In this document: positions 15,595-17,330 of the stretch, piece by piece
How positions within the stretch are numbered: the stretch's first letter is position 1
Layout: each line of letters starts with the position of its first letter
Source: Turicibacter sp.
Lineage (GTDB): Bacteria > Bacillota > Bacilli > MOL361 > Turicibacteraceae
Length of the DNA stretch: 17,330 nucleotides
Assembly: GCA_030531025.1 (NCBI GenBank)
Contig: JAUMTV010000068.1
Location: 1-17,330, forward strand
Direction of reading: 5' to 3'
Position numbers and translations under genes: made by a program
The notes under the pieces: generated by a model
What the model was told of the DNA's origin: nothing
The model's database searches: none
What the model saw: the letters and a program-made list of their open reading frames with translations, nothing else

Positions 15595-16929
15595 TTATTT
15601 TGCTACACTACCTGCAATATTTAAAACATCCCAAGTTCTTGCAAATGGTGGTGCATAACATAAATCTAACATCGCTAATTGATCTGTTGTTAAACCAGCA
15701 AAAATAGCAGTTGCTAATACATTAACACGCTGAACAGCATCTTTACGGCCAACAATTTGGCCTCCTAAAATCACTTTTGTATCTGCATTATAAATTAATT
15801 TTACATTAATTTTTGATTGTCCTGGATAATAAGAGGTTTGATTCATATCAGTAATAAAGACTTTTTTATAATTAATTCCTAAATTAATTGCCTCTTGTTC
15901 TGATAAACCAGTACGCCCTGCTTCTAAATCCATAACTTTTAAGCATGCAGATGCTAATGAACCATTAAACGTTTGGTGTGCACCAGCTAAGTTTTCACCA
16001 ATAATACGTCCCATTTTATTTGCAACCGTTGCTAATGGAATATAGGCAGGCTCAGGTTTTAAAATATGATTAATCGTTGCACAGTCTCCAGCCGCATAAA
16101 TATCTTCAATTGATGTATGACCTTCATTATCAATAACTAATGCCCCATTACGTAACATTTCAATACCAGTCTCTTTTAAGAAATGAGTATTTGGACGAAC
16201 ACCAGCTGTAATAACTACAACATCAACATCAAATGCTTCATCTTTTGTTTTAATCTGAGTTACAGCCTGATCACCAACTAACTCAGTTACAGTTTGTGAT
16301 AAATGTAAATGAACATCATGTGCACGTAATTCTTCTTCTAATAAATCAGTAATTTCTTTATCAAAAGTATCTACTAATACACGATCATTTAATTGGAAAA
16401 CATGAACTTCCTTTCCATATTGTTTAGCCGCTTCTACAACTTCTAAACCAATAAACCCTGCTCCAACGATAGCCACACGTTTTAAACTTTCATCTTGCAT
16501 CGCTTGTTTTAAAACTTCTCCATCTTCCATGCTTTTTAATGTATAAACATGAGCTAAATCAACATTTTTAATTGGTGGAATAATAGCACTTGCACCTGTA
16601 GCAATCATTAATTTATCATATGTATCTGTAAATGTTTCTTGAGTTAATAAATTCTTAACAGTAACAGTTTTATTCGTTGGATCTACATTTAAGACTTCAT
16701 GTTCAATATTAACTGTAATTCCAGATGCATTAAACTGTTCAACCGTTCTAGCAATCATTTTTTGAGAATCTTCAAAGAAGTTTCCAACAAAATAAGGTAA
16801 CCCACATGCACCAAATGAAACATGTTTTGATTTTTCATATACTGTAATTTGTGCTTCTTTATTAGAACGCTTTAGTTTTGCAGCCGCACTCATTCCTGCA
16901 GCAACACCACCAATAATGATAACCTTCAT
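15595..16929 (-). CDS. FAD/NAD(P)-dependent disulfide reductase, CoA-disulfide reductase-like
   Basis: 444 aa, full length for the CoA-disulfide reductase / NADH oxidase group. It has an FAD-binding GGVAAGMSAAAK (residues 7-18), the single redox cysteine Cys42 in SFGACGLPYFVG, an NAD(P)-binding GAGFIGLE motif near 155-162, and the second FAD motif DIYAAGDCA near 275-283. The C-terminal dimerisation domain carries the conserved LDLCYAPPFARTWD block, whose Tyr is at the active site in CoA-disulfide reductases. The CxLPY context favours CoA-disulfide (or polysulfide) reduction over water-forming NADH oxidase, but the two are not safely separable by eye. No C-terminal rhodanese domain is present. 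ATG at 16927-16929 has AAGGAGGT upstream. Single gene, transcribed from the promoter at 16959-16987, just after a tRNA operon terminator. Confidence 0.9.
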   Translation of the reverse strand: MKVIIIGGVAAGMSAAAKLKRSNKEAQITVYEKSKHVSFGACGLPYFVGNFFEDSQKMIARTVEQFNASGITVNIEHEVLNVDPTNKTVTVKNLLTQETFTDTYDKLMIATGASAIIPPIKNVDLAHVYTLKSMEDGEVLKQAMQDESLKRVAIVGAGFIGLEVVEAAKQYGKEVHVFQLNDRVLVDTFDKEITDLLEEELRAHDVHLHLSQTVTELVGDQAVTQIKTKDEAFDVDVVVITAGVRPNTHFLKETGIEMLRNGALVIDNEGHTSIEDIYAAGDCATINHILKPEPAYIPLATVANKMGRIIGENLAGAHQTFNGSLASACLKVMDLEAGRTGLSEQEAINLGINYKKVFITDMNQTSYYPGQSKINVKLIYNADTKVILGGQIVGRKDAVQRVNVLATAIFAGLTTDQLAMLDLCYAPPFARTWDVLNIAGSVAK

Positions 16930-16958
16930 AATGTACCTCCTTAAGTTATAACAAACCT

Positions 16959-16987
16959 ATTATGAGTCCTAGTTATATTAATATGAA
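16959..16987 (-). promoter_or_regulatory. Possible promoter of the disulfide reductase gene
   Basis: Minus strand TTCATA (16982-16987), 17-nt spacer, CATAAT (16959-16964). The leader of ~20 nt contains AAGGAGGT. Confidence 0.5.
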
Positions 16988-16994
16988 TTTTTAC

Positions 16995-17020
16995 GAAAAA
17001 AAAACACCCCGAAGGATGTT
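16995..17020 (-). terminator. Intrinsic terminator of the second tRNA operon
   Basis: Minus strand AACATCC-TTCG-GGGTGTT: a 7-bp stem (17014-17020 with 17003-17009, one U-G) with a stable UUCG tetraloop, followed by nine T. It lies 11 nt past the end of tRNA-Gly. Confidence 0.88.
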
Positions 17021-17031
17021 AATAATCATAT

Positions 17032-17105
17032 TGGAGCGGGTGAAGAGAATCGAACTCTCACAGTCAGCTTGGAAGGCTGAAGTTCTACCATTAAACTACA
17101 CCCGC
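17032..17105 (-). tRNA. tRNA-Gly(TCC)
   Basis: 74 nt with encoded CCA. Acceptor GCGGGTG/CACCCGC with discriminator T; anticodon arm CAGCCTTCCAAGCTG gives TCC. Last gene of the right-hand tRNA cluster. Confidence 0.95.
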
Positions 17106-17111
17106 ATTTGA

Positions 17112-17188
17112 TGGGGCGACTGATGGGAATCGAACCCACGAATGTCGGAGCCACAATCCGATGCGTTAACCACTTCGCCACAATCGCC
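17112..17188 (-). tRNA. tRNA-His(GTG)
   Basis: 77 nt with encoded CCA and the extra 5' G (G-1) opposite C73 that marks tRNA-His. Acceptor GCGATTG/CAGTCGC with one G-U; anticodon arm CGGATTGTGGCTCCG gives GTG. Confidence 0.95.
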
Positions 17189-17189
17189 A

Positions 17190-17263
17190 TGGCAGGGGTG
17201 GCAGGAATCGAACCCACACTAACGGTTTTGGAGACCGCTGTTCTACCGTTAAACTACACCCCT
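17190..17263 (-). tRNA. tRNA-Trp(CCA)
   Basis: 74 nt with encoded CCA. Acceptor AGGGGTG/CACCCCT, discriminator G; anticodon loop CTCCAAA gives CCA. One base separates it from tRNA-His. Anticodon CCA reads only UGG, so by itself it does not suggest UGA recoding. Confidence 0.93.
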
Positions 17264-17277
17264 ACTTATTTAATTAA

Positions 17278-17330
17278 TGGTCGGGAAGACAGGATTCGAA
17301 CCTGCGACCCCCTGGTCCCAAACCAGGTGC
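17278..17330 (-). tRNA. tRNA-Pro(TGG), partial
   Basis: The 3' part only, cut by the window edge. It has encoded CCA, acceptor strand CTTCCCGA, T arm GCAGG-TTCGAAT-CCTGT, and anticodon arm CCTGGTTTGGGACCAGG giving TGG. The cluster and its promoter continue to the right. Confidence 0.92.

Noticed and set aside
17026..17217. Open reading frame at the right end
   Set aside because: It overlaps the tRNA-Gly, tRNA-His and tRNA-Trp genes.

Overview
The window looks like chromosomal DNA of a low-GC Gram-positive bacterium (Bacillota). The signs are AT-rich intergenic DNA, strong AAGGAGG or GGGGGG ribosome-binding sites, GTG and TTG starts, CCA-encoding tRNA genes, U-tailed hairpin terminators and a textbook CcpA cre site. 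The gene set (ChvE/MmsA/MmsB sugar importer, CoA-disulfide-reductase-like enzyme, compact tRNA clusters) would fit Turicibacter or a relative, but that is inference. Every gene called here is on the minus strand.

Layout. Positions 1-335 hold no gene but are packed with inverted repeats, including two tandem copies of one stem-loop motif. A patatin-like phospholipase follows (324-1379). Positions 1464-3254 form an IS1595-family insertion element. It has 26-bp terminal inverted repeats (22/26 matching) and a perfect 8-bp target duplication. Its transposase is dead (one in-frame stop, one frameshift), but it carries an intact secreted-protein gene with its own promoter and terminator. The element sits in the T-tract of the terminator of the next operon.

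Positions 3301-7272 are a monosaccharide ABC importer operon, chvE-mmsA-mmsB in transcription order. It has a promoter, a perfect cre site just downstream of it, and an intercistronic hairpin after chvE. Upstream lie a CDF-type cation transporter (7361-8260) and a heavily decayed GH3 glycosidase pseudogene (8402-9466).

Positions 9729-10629 are a six-gene tRNA operon (Glu, Thr, Val, Gln, Lys, Leu in transcription order) with promoter and terminator. It contains two diverged copies of a ~120-bp spacer. Next come a very large SF1 helicase with a C-terminal REase-fold nuclease domain (10678-15087), a small single-pass membrane protein, and a FAD/NAD-dependent disulfide reductase (15595-16929). 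A second tRNA cluster (Pro partial, Trp, His, Gly) runs off the right edge.

Functionally this is mostly ordinary: sugar uptake under catabolite control, metal transport, redox metabolism and tRNA supply. The best candidates for something undescribed are the cargo-bearing IS1595-like element, the structured DNA at 1-335, and the solitary helicase-nuclease next to the tRNA operon, which resembles single-gene anti-phage effectors but has no partner defence genes in view.
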